From positions 2,418,001 to 2,482,000 of the forward strand of contig NW_025408676.1 in the NCBI RefSeq assembly GCF_020360975.1: a stretch of DNA of 64,000 nucleotides, read 5' to 3'. Within the stretch, counting starts at the first letter, position 1; each line of letters opens with the position of its first letter. This stretch comes from Hirsutella rhossiliensis (Eukaryota > Ascomycota > Sordariomycetes > Hypocreales > Ophiocordycipitaceae). A model generated the notes under the pieces. The model worked only from the letters and a program-made list of their open reading frames with translations, was not told the DNA's origin and made no database searches. The position numbers and the translations under genes were made by a program. This document shows, piece after piece, positions 44,125 to 56,084 of the stretch.

Positions 44125-45825
44125 ATGTCTGCAGGACCTAGCAGCAGTGCCCCGGGAGGCAGTAGTAATACCCCCGTCCCTACTATCTATATTGCTCGCG
44201 ATCCCCCAAGCCAGGAGAGAGTGCAAGGATAGCTGGACAAATATACTGGCATACCGATCGACATGTCAGACATTGACCTATCCCTCTGGCATACCCCTGT
44301 GAACCCAGAGGAAGAGCCAACGCCACGCCACCTGATCACACAACTCGCCCGTGCGTGGACCGACTATGAGAGAGCCAATGTAGGAAGAATCGACACTCTT
44401 ATTATGTTCCAAGAGCACTTCGAAGGATGGAATAGTGCACTCTTCGGAAGGATTGAGCCAACGATTCGAGCTGCATTCGTCAACTATCTTCGTACGAAGG
44501 AAGTGATCACTGGCCCCTTGAGAAGATGCCGACATGACTATCTTCTCGCTTCCCTCGTCACCGAAGAATATTGGGAAACCCAGGATACCCCGGTCACCTC
44601 CATCGACGAAGGAGCACAACCCGTGCCCGCAGCGATCCCTTTGCCCCTCTCACCACCTATTCAACCGCCTGTACAACCTGTCCAGCAGGCCACTCAATCC
44701 GTCACCCCAACCGCTTTTACAAACGCTCCGACGAGCTACACCTTCCCTCACCGCACAAGGATAGCTCCCCAGGTAACACCAGCTCCCCCTATTACCTACC
44801 CCAATTCAGTGGCGATTCCCAAGAGCCAAGTCAGATCCGCCACAATACACCCCATACCGCACATTGCCACCACGAGACGTGCCGAACACCCCGACCAATG
44901 CCCAGACTCTCGCCCTCTTCGTCAAGATTTGGAATAAGGAAGATACCTACTCAGGTCAACCTTACGATCTCCTTGACGATAAGATCAGGAACTTCCTAAC
45001 CACCTGCCGTTCGGTTGAAGTCCCCGAGAGTCAGCTACACGCCTTTCTCCCCCGCGCCCTTACAGGTCGAGCAAAGACCTACTATGACCTTTATCTTGAC
45101 CCAGACCTCACGTTCGCCGCCGCTTACCGACAACTTAAGCAACATTTCGATACCAACGTGAATCTGGAGCATTACCATACGGACTGGTCAACTATCACCT
45201 TCAACAGTGTCCGTAGCAAGCACAGTGACAAGGACCTCCACGCTGTGCTTGATATAATGCTTGACAAGCTCCAATTGTGTCAACGAGCGATTGGGCCGGA
45301 AATAGCTGGCGAAAGCAACCTCCGCAACGCAGTCATCCGCGCTTGCCGTGGAACGCCTGAGCTCAAGCAAGCCTTGTACAAAGCCCCGCCCATTGCGAAC
45401 AACTCTTTGCCGACCTCCGCGCCTCTATTGAACTTGCGATCACGGACAACGGTAGCACCCAATGGTATACCGACCGCAAGTATCAACAGAATAGACCCCC
45501 CTTCCGCAACAATAACAGCGCGAACCCCAAACGACAGCCGCAGAGAAAGAAGGTGTGCTTCATCTGCGGCAAAGCTGGCTGTTGGTCTACCAAGCATACC
45601 ATAGAAGAACGGAAACAATCACGGATGTATTTCCTTAATGCCCACAATGCCTCCGACACGACCCCGGACTTCGCCATGTTCCTCGCCGAATTCGAAGGTC
45701 ATGAACTTGACGAGACCCTGTCCCTGACTATGATACTGCCGATGAAATTGACGATGAAGACCCAGCGATTGGCTCGCTGTTCTTCACGCAATCATTCCTC
45801 GCAGATTACGCTGTTTTACACCGTC
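44125..45825 (+). CDS. Copia 2 gag
   Basis: The likely start is at 44,125 (MSAGPSSSAPGG). One in-frame TAG at about 44,230 is followed by the open stretch from MSDIDLSLWHTPVNPEEEPT. After a Pro/Gln-rich spacer the frame shifts near 44,870-44,930. The conserved gag helix region continues with IRNFLTTCRSVEVPESQLHA and LTGRAKTYYDLYLDPDLTF. It ends near a CCHC-type knuckle, CFICGKAGCWSTKH, at about 45,555. The interruptions suggest a defective or poorly called copy. Confidence 0.8.
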
Positions 45826-47300
45826 TGACTAAGGAAGATGCCTATAGCGCTCCTCAAAAGGCCCCGGCACAACAATTCCTTGTCGATGACCGTTACACAA
45901 CGCGTTATCAGGGCATCATGCTCGACACAGGTGCTTCCGACGTTTCAACCGCTGGCCTAGACCAATTCCATGCCTGGCAGCGCGAAGACCACTGCGCTAC
46001 CCTCGATACCACCCGCGCAGGCCAGGCAGGCATCTCCTTTGGAGATGGACCCCGGATTGTGTCTGTCGGTGCGACCGCGATTCGCACGGCATTCGGGCCC
46101 GTTGATTTCCACGTTCTTCCCACTAAGACCCGTTCCTCCTCTCCTAGCCGATATGGACCGGCTAGGCTTGTTTTTCAACAATCAGACCAACGAAGTCGTC
46201 CGCGATGACATTCGCGTTCCCGCAGTACGTAAATGGGGCCACGCATGGTTCCATCTAGGTAAAGAAGAGACTGCGAGAGTATTCCTGACCGAACGCGAAT
46301 TGCGACGACTTCACCGACGATTCGGTCACCCGGCCACAGCTAGACTCCACCGACTGCTTAGATGTGCCGGGCATGATGATATTGATGAGCAGTCAATCCG
46401 TGAGATCACGAGGATGTGCCACCACTGTCAAATCAACGGCACCTCCCCAACGCTTCAGGTTTACCCTTAGAGACGACCGCGAGTTCAATTTCGAGATAAC
46501 CGCGGATGTAGTCCAAATAGGCGGAAAGCCTGTGCTACACGTGATCGACGAAGCCACAGCGTTCCAAGGCGCCAGGTTCCTCCCCTCGATGACCGCCCGA
46601 GACACCTGGGAAACGCTACGGATGCTGTGGATAGACACCTACCAAGGCCCCCCGGACTTTATGCGCCACGTCCCTCCGCCGCGCCTACGATATCCTCCAA
46701 GCAGAGTTGGGTGAGTCGAGAAGCCCAGATGCCCTCCTCCAAATGGCTGTAAAGGCAGTCAATGACACAGCCGGCCCGGATGGCCTTGTCCCTACCCTCC
46801 TCGTCTTCGGCGCATACCCACGAATCAACCACGATTCACCGCCCTCTCCCCCTATGATCAAGCGCGCAGAGGCTATTCGGAAAGCCATGGCAGCTCTGCA
46901 CCGTGCTGCCGCTGCCCGTCAGGTTAGAGATGCCCTCAACACGAGGAATGGACCAAATGTAGAGCGCGCTGCAGAGCTTCCCTGCAGAGCGAGGTCCTCG
47001 TGTGGAGAGAGGCTGACGGCTGGACCGGCCCGTGGATCGTTATCGGCAATAACGGCCACGAAATAACAATCAATCATGTCAATGGCCCCGCAACTTCAGG
47101 ATCACAGCGGTCAAGAAATACCACCGTGATCCTCAGGCCCCTCATCACAACCCCACGACGACTCGCAGCCAAATCCCCGACGAGTCGACCCCAATGCACC
47201 CCTAACCCCGATCAAGATGATGCCCTGCCCCTGTGCTCCTACCTGAACAACGCCGACGAGGACGCCCCAAAGGCTCCAAGAACAAGCCCAAGACCGGCGT
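45826..47300 (+). CDS. Copia 2 protease and integrase
   Basis: The protease active site is IMLDTGASDVSTAG (about 45,917). The integrase zinc region is RRFGHPATARLHRLL...CHHCQ (about 46,315-46,440). The core contains FEITADVVQIGGKPVLHVID and WIDTYQGPPDF. The following stretch, DALLQMAVKAVNDTAGPDGL, is the post-core helix. Frame changes occur near 46,150, 46,470 and 46,690, so the polyprotein is split. Confidence 0.8.
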
Positions 47301-47379
47301 AGCCAACCTGTCAAAGAAGGAAGTTAATCACTATTATTCTAGCCGCCTTTAAATATCGGGTCTCTGCTAAGGGGCGGTA

Positions 47380-48929
47380 CGAGATATATACTATATATCA
47401 CGCTGTTCAATTGCGCCGCGAAGGCCACATCACCACACCAGGTGCCCCCTTTGAACAGTCCGATACCCAAGAGATTAACAACCTAATCGCACAGGGTGTG
47501 TTTGAGTTCATTCGTTTCGACCCCGTGGCCCACAAAGGCCAAAGACTCTTTAAAGCACGCATGGTCCGCGAAGTTAAAGGACTCGGACCAACCACAAGGC
47601 CTACGAGAAATCCCGTCTCGTCATTCAAGGCTATAACGATCGTGATAAAGAGAATATCCTTACCCAGTCGCCGACCGTGCAACGGGCAGCACAGCGGCTA
47701 CTCCTCTCAATTGCCCCCTCCCTCGCAGGTGAAGCCTCCGTCTTCCTGCGTGATATCACACAAGCGTATATTCAGTCCAAAACCCCCCTGAATCGTACGA
47801 TACTCGCACGCCTCCCAGCGGAATTAGTGCCCCGCTATCCCCCAGACGCCATCATCCATGTCATCCTTCCCCTGTATGGCATAGCAGAGTCAGGTCTCCA
47901 TTGGTTCGTGACATATTATAGGCATCATCGTGAGCGCCTCGGTATGACACATTCCACCTTTGACCCCTGCTTGTTGATCTCCAATGATCAAGCCGCCGGC
48001 TTCGGCATGGTCGCTATGCAGACGGATGACACCCTCCTCCTCGCCTCCCCTGAGTTCGCGGCCGCAGAAGAAAAAGAGATCCAGAAGGCTAAGCTCCGCT
48101 CGAAACCAAGGAGCCAGCTATCGGCCACGACTCCCCTCGAGTTTAATGGTTGCACACTTCTAGCCGAAAAAGACGACCTTATCATCCAGCAGAAGGGCCA
48201 AGGCCAGAAGTTAGCCACCATCTTTCTCTCCTCCACGGATCGCGCGCAGCAATACGCCCAACAGCGCGCGCGCGGAGCATATATCGCATCAATCTGCCAG
48301 CCCGAGGCCACGTTCGACTACTCAGTCGCAGCACAAGTGCAGCAGCCGGAAGCCCCGGACTACAAGACCCTGAACAAGCGGATACAATGGCAGACCGACA
48401 ACCTGCAACGAGGACTCCGCTATGTTCCCTTGGCCTTTCGACTGCGAAGCTAATGGTATTCACGGACGGTTCGTTCGCGAACAACAAAGACCTAAGCTCA
48501 CAACTGGGCTTTGTTATTGTGCTCGCCAACGAGGAACAGAGCCCTGCTGATTTCACGATCAGAGGCAATGTCCTGCACTGGTCATCTACGAAGAGCAAGC
48601 GAGTGACCCGGAGCGTGCTAGCCTCGGAGATCTACGGCATGGTCCAAGGTTTCGATATGGCCATTGTCATCGCGACCACCCTGCAGGCTATTGTCAAGCA
48701 GCTGGACCTACCCCCGACTCCCCTCATTGTCTGCACCGACTCATACTCGCTATACGAATGCCTCGTAAAGCTCGGGACCACGAAAGAGAAGCGACTCATG
48801 ATTGATATCATGGCGCTAAGGCAGTCCTACGAGCAGCGCGAGATGGCAGAGATCCGTTGGATCAATGGGGATGACAACCCGGCTGATGCGATGACCAAGC
48901 AGCACCCAACCGTGCTTTGGAACGGTTGA
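47380..48929 (+). CDS. Copia 2 reverse transcriptase and RNase H
   Basis: RT begins around EINNLIAQGVFEFIRFDPVA and continues with SRLVIQGYNDRD, SVFLRDITQAYIQSKTPLNR, LYGIAESGLHWF and the catalytic MQTDDTLLLA. RNase H shows LMVFTDGSFANNKDLSSQLG, ASEIYGMVQGFD and CTDSYSLYECL, ending GDDNPADAMTKQHP and a stop at 48,929. A frame change lies near 47,600-47,680 and another near 48,440. Family assignment is firm. Confidence 0.85.
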
Positions 48930-49102
48930 TTGAGACGAACAGGCTGACGATTCGAGTGGAAGGATATGTACAACGACCCGTGACCGCAGACACCACCTAA
49001 CGACAAACGACTCCATGATGACGAGCCTCCCTTCATTGAGACCGGAATGAAGGGCAGGCACGGCAGCCTTCGGATTCCATCACGAAAAGAAAAGACTGCC
49101 TG

Positions 49103-49375
49103 TGTTGGAATACTAACCTGCTGAGTAACCCGTGCAATCGGGATACCATCACGGTTCATGCACGACTCCCACGTGACACCCTACCCCGCGATCAGGGCAC
49201 GCAGCCCCGGCTGCATGCCCCATTACCAGGTGCACATTCCGTTTCTTGTGAATAGCTTCCTCTTCCTAGTTAGTTACAATTGAAGTCATCACCGGTTACC
49301 CTACCTGTCGTGACTGTGACTCAGCCTACAGCTTGTGCGCATGCGTATCTGTAGGCACATAGGTGCCTACCATCA
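49103..49375 (+). repeat. 3' LTR of Copia 2
   Basis: Same sequence as the 5' LTR except one G/A difference and two C-run differences (CCCCC/CCCC and CCC/CC). Confidence 0.95.
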
Positions 49376-49417
49376 CATACAGCTAGATTGATGGTCTCAC
49401 GATGCTAGATTGCCTAT

Positions 49418-51669
49418 CTATTCCTCCTTTATAATAGCTTCAAATTCCTCGGTTAGCCCGTCAATAACGATCTCTTCAGTAATCTCAATTCCGTCAACTT
49501 CAAACGTAAGCGCCCTTCGTGCTGTAGACCTCTCTTGGGTCTCTAAGATAACCAATTCAACGGCTTTCTGTACGACCTCGCGATCGTAGTCTTTGGGCCA
49601 AGTAAGAACGCTGCTTCGAGTGTACGTAATGTCATTGTACCATATCCAAGCGAAAGGACAGTCAGTCGATCGATCTGGATCGCCAAGGGCACGGAAAGCG
49701 GCGTATTGGTAACATATCGACTCGATACTATCCATGTAGCTTCGAAGACCTCGTTTGTCGCGGCCAAGGAGCCGTAGCTGCTTGTTTGATGACTTCGAGA
49801 TACTATCTCGGCAGGTACCCTTAACCTGCCTAACCCAGCGGCGCAAAACGCAGCCTCTTCACGGACTTCCTTTTTAAGCCGCCTTCGTGCCTCGTCAGCC
49901 TGTGCAGCCAGTCGGTTGTATTCGTCTTTTGCGACACGTAGTCTCGAATCGTGGACGGTTAATGGCCCGAATTTCCCTACAATCGATGTCCCTTCTGCTA
50001 GTTTCGATCGTCTAAGCTGATTCTCTTTGAGACGCCTCATCTCATCCGTGGCGGTGATACCATTGAGTGCGAGGGTGTGCGCTGCTTTACGTACTTTTCC
50101 CTGTACGTGTGCAACTGACGGCGTAATAGGCGTACCTGATGCAATAGAGAGGTCTATTCGTAGTCTGATGAATTCATGGCATTTGTGGATGTCGTGAAGA
50201 TTTAGCCGTGGTGTTTTGAGGGTCTTCCAGTCAATACGATGGACTGTAACGGGCGTTGCTGGCCCTCTACCGCCTGGAACCGCTTCGATCGATCGAGAAG
50301 TTGGCGTCTGTGGTGTAGAGCGCATATTTTCGAATGCATCCTCGTTACTACTATCGTCATCTATTGGCGTGCCTTCCTCAACGAACCCAGGGAGTTCTCG
50401 TTCGCGGACAGAGTCGGTTAATGAGGATAACGCATCTTGCAACTGGTCGAGGACGACGCTTGGGTTGAATGGAAAGAGACCAGATTTCTCCCAGGCTGAT
50501 AGGATCGTAGGCCGCTTAAAGGTTCGGTTACGCATCTCTTGAAGATGGAAAAGGAAGTCGGTCTTGTTGAAGTTAGTAGCTCCGTTTGCAATCTCACGAT
50601 ATAGCACTTGTTGATGCCAGTGCTTGTAGGGACCAAAGACCCCAACGTCAAGCGGCTGGAGTAGGTTAGTCACATGAGGCGGTAACGGGAACAGCTGTAT
50701 ATTGTGTTGGTAGCAAAAATGCACCAATTCGTATGTAAAGTGGTTCTCGCAGCCGTCCATTAAGACAAGGCGCTCCTCTTCGGGGACTTGGGGCCGGGTG
50801 TGACGCTCGAAGTGGTCGATGAATTCGAGGGCAAGGATATCGTTGACGTAGCCCTTTGGGCTTGTTGTAATTGTTATGCCTTTATCGAGGTTATCGTTAA
50901 CCCAACGGACCGGGATCTGTGCCCTGGAAGGATGAGGAAAGGAGGATACTGCTGCCGGTCGCGGAGATTGACTCTATAGCAGTAATCGAGACCGTATCCC
51001 GAGAGTCTGTTAAGACGGGGTTATTGACTTCGTTAAAGGTCCAAATATACGTCCCGGTATGTAAATACCCCACCATAAAGCCTGTTTCATCGAAGTTCCA
51101 GATATTCTCGCGTCTGATGCTATTTCTATCGATGTACCTATTCCAGTCTTGGTAGAATCGAGAGAGGACTTCACGGTCTTGCATGACTTTACGCTTTGCG
51201 TCTCAGAAGCTGCCTTTCGACGATGGAAATATTGTTTGTAGCGTTTTATAAATCGTCGAGCCCATGACCCACTAGCTGTAGTATTACCTCGGCCCGTAGC
51301 TTTGAGTATCGCGTTGGCATGTTGTTGTAAGGAGCGTTGCTGGATGTGGTGGCCTTGTGTGATGCGGCGATGCGCCCAGCATAGTACCTCCTTCTCTTCT
51401 TCCGGTGAAAGAAGTGTACGGTTGCCTCCATTGGTAGCCTTTGGATGATTGCCTTGAATACGAGACCGTAACCGATAGTAGGGTACGCGTAATGCAGCAG
51501 AAGCTGCCATGATTGTACGGTAAAACCCATCGTGATAGAGCTGGGTTGCTGCGACGGTTCGCGTCTCGAGGTTATCGGGTGTAAAGCGCGAGAAATGAGG
51601 CAAGCCGGTCTCTGAATCGATCCACGTATTGATAATAGATGAGTTACCTTCTAGAGAGCCATACTGCAA
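49418..51669 (-). pseudogene. Pogo B transposase, frameshifted
   Basis: The first open stretch starts at 51,669 (MQYGSLEGNSSI). It contains a psq-type HTH (AASAALRVPYYRLRSRIQGN) and a CENP-B-type HTH (RTLLSPEEEKEVLCWAHRRI, then SWARRFIKRY). After a frame change near 51,200 come NIWNFDETGFMVG (catalytic Asp), MDGCENHFTYELVHFCYQ and NLLQPLDVGVFGPYKHW. The C-terminal 250 residues are helical with a coiled coil (EYNRLAAQADEARRRLKKEV). Another frame change near 49,850 adds a final tail to 49,418. The copy is otherwise complete. Confidence 0.85.
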
Positions 51670-52042
51670 GGGATAGATAGTAAAATCGTAGTAATTGTTA
51701 TCGTTAATTAACTAGTCTTGTGATGTACTAGTAAAGACCATGATGTCTAACGCGCATCGCGCGTCATCTAGCGTTAAATGCGGGGTTGTTTTTCTTGTAA
51801 CGCGGATATGTAGGAAAAGGGGGGTACCTTAATTTGTGTGGACCGCTCACTAAACTATAAGTCACTATTTTTTTTTTGCGAATCAACGGACTTTTTGCTA
51901 CTCAACGCACCCCCCGTGCATGACTTGACATGCGCGGGAATCGGGACGGATTTTAGTCCCCCCAAGTAGATAGACAATCCTCATAGCATAATACGACACA
52001 CCGGTTGAACGACGTTCCCAGTTTGCCTCATGCTCGAGCCCT

Positions 52043-52098
52043 GCCAACAACAGGGGTTATTTTAGCGTCAGCAACGACTTTTGAAAACTGCCTCCGTA
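52043..52098. repeat. Terminus-like shared word, copy 2
   Basis: AACAGGGGTTATTTTAGCGT, then GCAACGACTTTTGAAAACTG and CCTCCGTAC, is the inverted counterpart of 40,321-40,374, followed by a small GAAGGTACTTC hairpin. It looks like the end of a transposon, but no partner is seen. Confidence 0.45.
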
Positions 52099-52199
52099 CG
52101 AAGGTACTTCGTACCTTGTATGGAAAGACCCTTGCAATACTAGGTATATGGAAAACCACCCTGCTCTTATGTCTTCCGTAAGTGTGGGCCGTTGGCTCC

Positions 52200-52780
52200 A
52201 CAATATGTGAGTCATGATGCAAGGGGGTGTGACGGTGCCCGGCCGTCACAACGTCCAACCTTTGGCAGCCAATTGGCCTCCGCAGTGCGCTCGCGGTACG
52301 GTCTACGATATCGCCTGGGCACCTGGGGCCGATCTGACGCGAGACCCGCGCTGTGTTATAATGATGGAGTTTGACAGGTACGGCGGACCGGTGGTCTTGA
52401 CCATTCGCGACGGCTTGACCACCAGCGACGGCAGGAAAATTGTGCCGATTCTCCCAGTGGAGAGGGACTTCCTCATCGGAGGCAATCTTTGCTCTCGCAC
52501 CCAGTTTCCCCTGATCGTATGCTAGGTAATCACCGTGCACAAGTCACAAAGCATCACCGAGGACTTGATCGTTACGGACCTGTCCTGCCGTGACTTTCAG
52601 ACCGGTTTAAGCTACGTGGCCGTGTCGCGAGTGAAGACGTTCCTCGATGCGCCGTTCGACCACAATCACCTACTTACGAGTTTCCGCCAGAGGCACCAAG
52701 ATGAAGATGAGATATCAGCAACTTCGCAGACAACAGGTTCTCGCACAGAACCCTACAAGACAGACCACGGGTCTGCATAA
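52200..52780 (+). pseudogene. Helitron PIF1-like helicase, C-terminal fragment
   Basis: The reading stretch contains CVIMMEFDRYGGPVV, then the end-of-helicase block ITVHKSQSITEDLIVTDLS and FQTGLSYVAVSRVKTFLDAP (helicase motifs V-VI). An in-frame TAG at about 52,523 falls where the family has a conserved Trp. The Rep/HUH and most of the helicase are missing. It lies 250 bp from the 3' end of CPS/KS; the 52,781-53,025 gap shows nothing else. Confidence 0.75.
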
Positions 52781-53025
52781 CTCCACGTGATGCAGCTCGC
52801 GAATCTCGCGATGAAGAACTGTTACGAAAATGATCCAGGGCGTAGATAATGCACGGGATAGTTTTATGGTTGTAGATAATTTGACTGCTCAACCTTCGGC
52901 GACTGCTTGACCTGTTGGTCCGCAGACTCGCAGCCTTTGGCTGATTGTACGCCTTGCACCACAGCCCTAAAGTGCAAGGTGTGACGTAGTATTTTAGTTA
53001 TAACTCCAAGGGTTGATGCGCAAGC

Positions 53026-56000
53026 TTAGGTTTTGATCTTGCTCGAAAGATCCCGTTGAACATAAAGTTGGTCAAACATGTCTGTGACGTCACAAAACAA
53101 TCTGATGACACTCATTTTCCTTTTCTTGAAAGCCCTGGATTCGCACGGCCCAAGCTGTGTTCTCAGAGACTGTTGCTCAAGCAAATCAAGCGCACGGATG
53201 AGACAGTCGTGTTCGTAATCAGCCAACACAGCAAGAGCGTGCTTCTTTTCCGTTGGCTCCTCGGGTGATACGGATGAGTAATGCCCAAATTCAGGGAAAT
53301 GGACAGAATTGACGTTGTGTTCTGCGGTATCACGAGCTACAGAGCCGAAATCGTTGTACATGCGGCACATCGTCGTCAGATGTCGAGCGGCTGCAGCTGC
53401 AATGTACTTCTCCGTCACAGTGGGGAACACTTCTGTGCCGGAGCCTAATGAGGACGAGATGAGGCAACACGCGAAAGCGAATGAGTATGCGCACGCCACA
53501 TGATCTGCTCCTGTTGTGCGGACCCAGTTGAAAAAGGATCGCATGGCGGATGTGTAGACAGTGTTGTTCTGCAGCCCTTGCTGCTCAAACCGTGAATTTT
53601 CCTCAGCTTGGGTTGCATGGGCATGCAGAAAGCTCGCAGCTCATGATGCAAGTTCTGGCGATCCCAAGCACTGCTGGTCAAAACCAACTCGTGGTTGAGA
53701 ACATATGCCACGAAGCGAGTCAAAGGAACGCTGACTTCCTGGGGCGCTAGCGAATTGCTTCCGACAAGGTCACCGGGGGTTGATTGAGCATTTTTGAAGC
53801 GATTCGTGTCATTGGATGGATCGCTGCTCTGCTGTTGAACCGTGCCGTCAATGATCTGATCGATTAGTTCATGTAGGATAGAGACATCTTTGATAGCAGG
53901 CGAAGCGACAGCCTCGATGAATTCGTCGATCTGAAAGCCGAGCATAGACAACCGCATAAGGTCGTAGAGCAATGATGTAGGCGCAAAAGTACGAACCCTG
54001 TTGTTACAACCAATCCACGTAAAGGGGATGATGTTTAGATACTTGTCCTCCGCTATGTGAATCTCGTCTCTGTCAAACACTTTGAGTCGTTGGGCTCGAA
54101 GAAGCGGTATGAAAAGGCTTGATTCGACCAGCGACCCTCGGAGTACCCAGTCCGGGAGCCTGGAAAATAGTGGCGTTTGGCGCACCAGATTCGTGTACCC
54201 ATTCAGCTCTGTCGCGGTGAGAGCAGGTGGGAGACTATGGCCAACAGCTCCAATGGTCTGCTTCACATGAGGAACGTTGAGAGCGGCAATCTCATACGCT
54301 TCTGCGACAAAAGCAACTCGATAAGCTGTTTTCGAGGCCCAACCGTGATCCATTCGCTGGTAATCACGGGAGTCCAGAAAAAGAACCCCACGGTCAATAG
54401 CAGCTTGTATCTGGGCCAGCAGATCCCGGAAAAATAATACCTTTCGGGCCTCGGCTAGCGTCAGGATGGCATAACAGGTTTGCTCTGGGAGCCCGCCCCA
54501 AGAGCCGTCCTCTTCTTGCTCAATCAGCGTCCGGAAGCAAGCCTGAAACAAGGAAATGCAAACTCGAATGAAGTTCCTGACTGACAATATCAGAAAGGGC
54601 ACCACCGTCTAGGAGTTCAAGGAACAGTGTAAAGGCTTCTGCTAAGAGCATGGTCGGATACAGGTGGCTCAGGTGCTGAGATCCAGTGTCAGAGATAAAC
54701 TGACCAGTCCCGGGAATGGATGTACTTACCCATTTGTCCTTCACATGGCAATCACTGGACCACCAGTGTCCACAGATGTATTTGGTCGTCTTTAAGATTT
54801 GCGAATGGAAACAAGAAACATCTGGCTGGTGGAGAAGGGCGACGAGAACGTGACAGTTGGAAGTGAGACTCGGATCCCGTTCTGAGCCGAATGTAATAAA
54901 ATGATGCTGCCCTTCGTAGACCTCAATCATCCGATCCGGGCTAACTTGGTGATCCAGCAGGCTTAGAGCCAAAAGGCCTTTGGCTGTATCATCCACGTCC
55001 GGGGCGCACGGGGCTATTGCTAGGTCAGCACACAACCATATTTTGTAACGCTGCCAGTGTAGGTAAGTTGGACGGGATTTACCAAACCCAATGATGCCAT
55101 CTTCTTCTTCAAAGGCCTTGCGGAGGGTATTTGCCATGCATTGTAGTTCCGCACATTCTAGATCCAACTTGGAAAAGCCGCTCCGAAGTAGTGTCGCCAG
55201 AACCTAGATCAAACTGTCAGCTCTTCCCACCTCAGCAAGTTGATAATATTGACTTACCCAACTGTACTCAAAGTGCGTTATCGGAAATGTTCCGGGGATT
55301 CCGCCGCTGCCATGCCCAGCACCGGCCTTGATAACGTGGCGTAGGTACACTTCGGCTTCTTCGTCCCAGTGTGATGCGTGAATTAAATAGGCGGCAGTAG
55401 ACGAGGGCGAAGCCATCATGGAACCTTGCCAGAGGTGATGGGAAACCTGGTCAAAGTCGATCTTGCCGACAAAGGCCTCGAGCGAGTGAATCGCAGACGA
55501 TGGCTTCTGCTCGTACAAGGACTCTGGTTTGAAACGGGACATTTTTTCGTTGTTCATCGCCATGAGAACCGCTTTGCAAGCGAAGTCGAAACTTAACGGC
55601 GCGTCTTCCTGCTCGAGATAACTGAGCAAGGAGGGAACAATCATCTCAACACCAATGTGATTAACCTCCAAGACGTCGTTCCATGCTTCCAATTGTTTCT
55701 GAAGTGATTTAGAGCCGCTTGCAATGCGTTTCCTCAGCTCTCCAAGGGACACATTGTTCACTTGGAGTGGTTCTTTGACATGTTTGAGGAGAGCCAACAG
55801 GGCCGAAGCGGTATCCAGGATTCCTGCGGTTTGTGTTGCAGGAGGAGAGCCCCAACTGCCATCATCCGCCTGTATTTCTAGCAAATAGTAGAAGCTCTCG
55901 GGAAGAGCCACCGCTTCTCGTTGTCAGTTATCTTCATGACCATAGCTACCCAAGCTGTGTCATAGACTTGGCAGCTGGCCGTGCTAAGACCGTAGTGACG

Positions 56001-56084
56001 GTCGCAGCTGGTGAAACACCTGGCTATGAGTGACCTGGCGGCTGAGCCAAGAGGTCGCAAGTCGTTTCTCTTGTTTGTTTCCAT
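53026..56084 (-). CDS. cps/ks: Bifunctional ent-copalyl diphosphate / ent-kaurene synthase (CPS/KS)
   Basis: Exons 55,258-56,084, 55,083-55,203, 54,730-55,013 and 53,026-54,675, with introns of 54, 69 and 54 bp, give about 960 residues, the length of fungal CPS/KS. The N terminus shows YGLSTASCQVYDTAWVAMV, then QTAGILDTASALLALLKHV and SAIHSLEAFVGKIDFDQVSH. The class II site is PDVDDTAKGLLALSLL (DxDD, about 54,991). The class I site has DEFIEAVASP (DExxE form, about 53,920), and RMYNDFGSVARDTAEHNVNS supplies the second metal-binding motif. GGPP would be protonated and cyclised to ent-CPP and then to ent-kaurene. Single-base losses in C runs at about 55,908 and 53,622, and an indel near 54,560, shift the frame. 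All catalytic motifs are intact. Confidence 0.9.

Larger units (their letters stand above)
43417..49375 (+). mobile_element. Ty1-copia retrotransposon 2, complete and young
   Basis: The LTRs, 43,417-43,691 and 49,103-49,375, differ by one substitution and two single-C length changes. The 5-bp duplication CATAC flanks it exactly (43,412-43,416 and 49,376-49,380). Gene order is gag, protease, integrase, RT, RNase H on the plus strand, typical of Copia. It is inserted in pogo B. Confidence 0.95.
43204..51966 (-). mobile_element. Pogo transposon B, split by a Copia element
   Basis: The terminal repeats CTTGGGGGGACTAAAATCC start at 43,204 and end mirrored at 51,966, with TA outside (43,202-43,203 and 51,967-51,968). 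They match each other over about 90 bp. Removing the Copia insertion and its duplicated pentamer leaves a 2.8-kb pogo element. Its transposase is near the right end on the minus strand. The MITE at 8,348 is a deletion product of this family. Confidence 0.9.
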
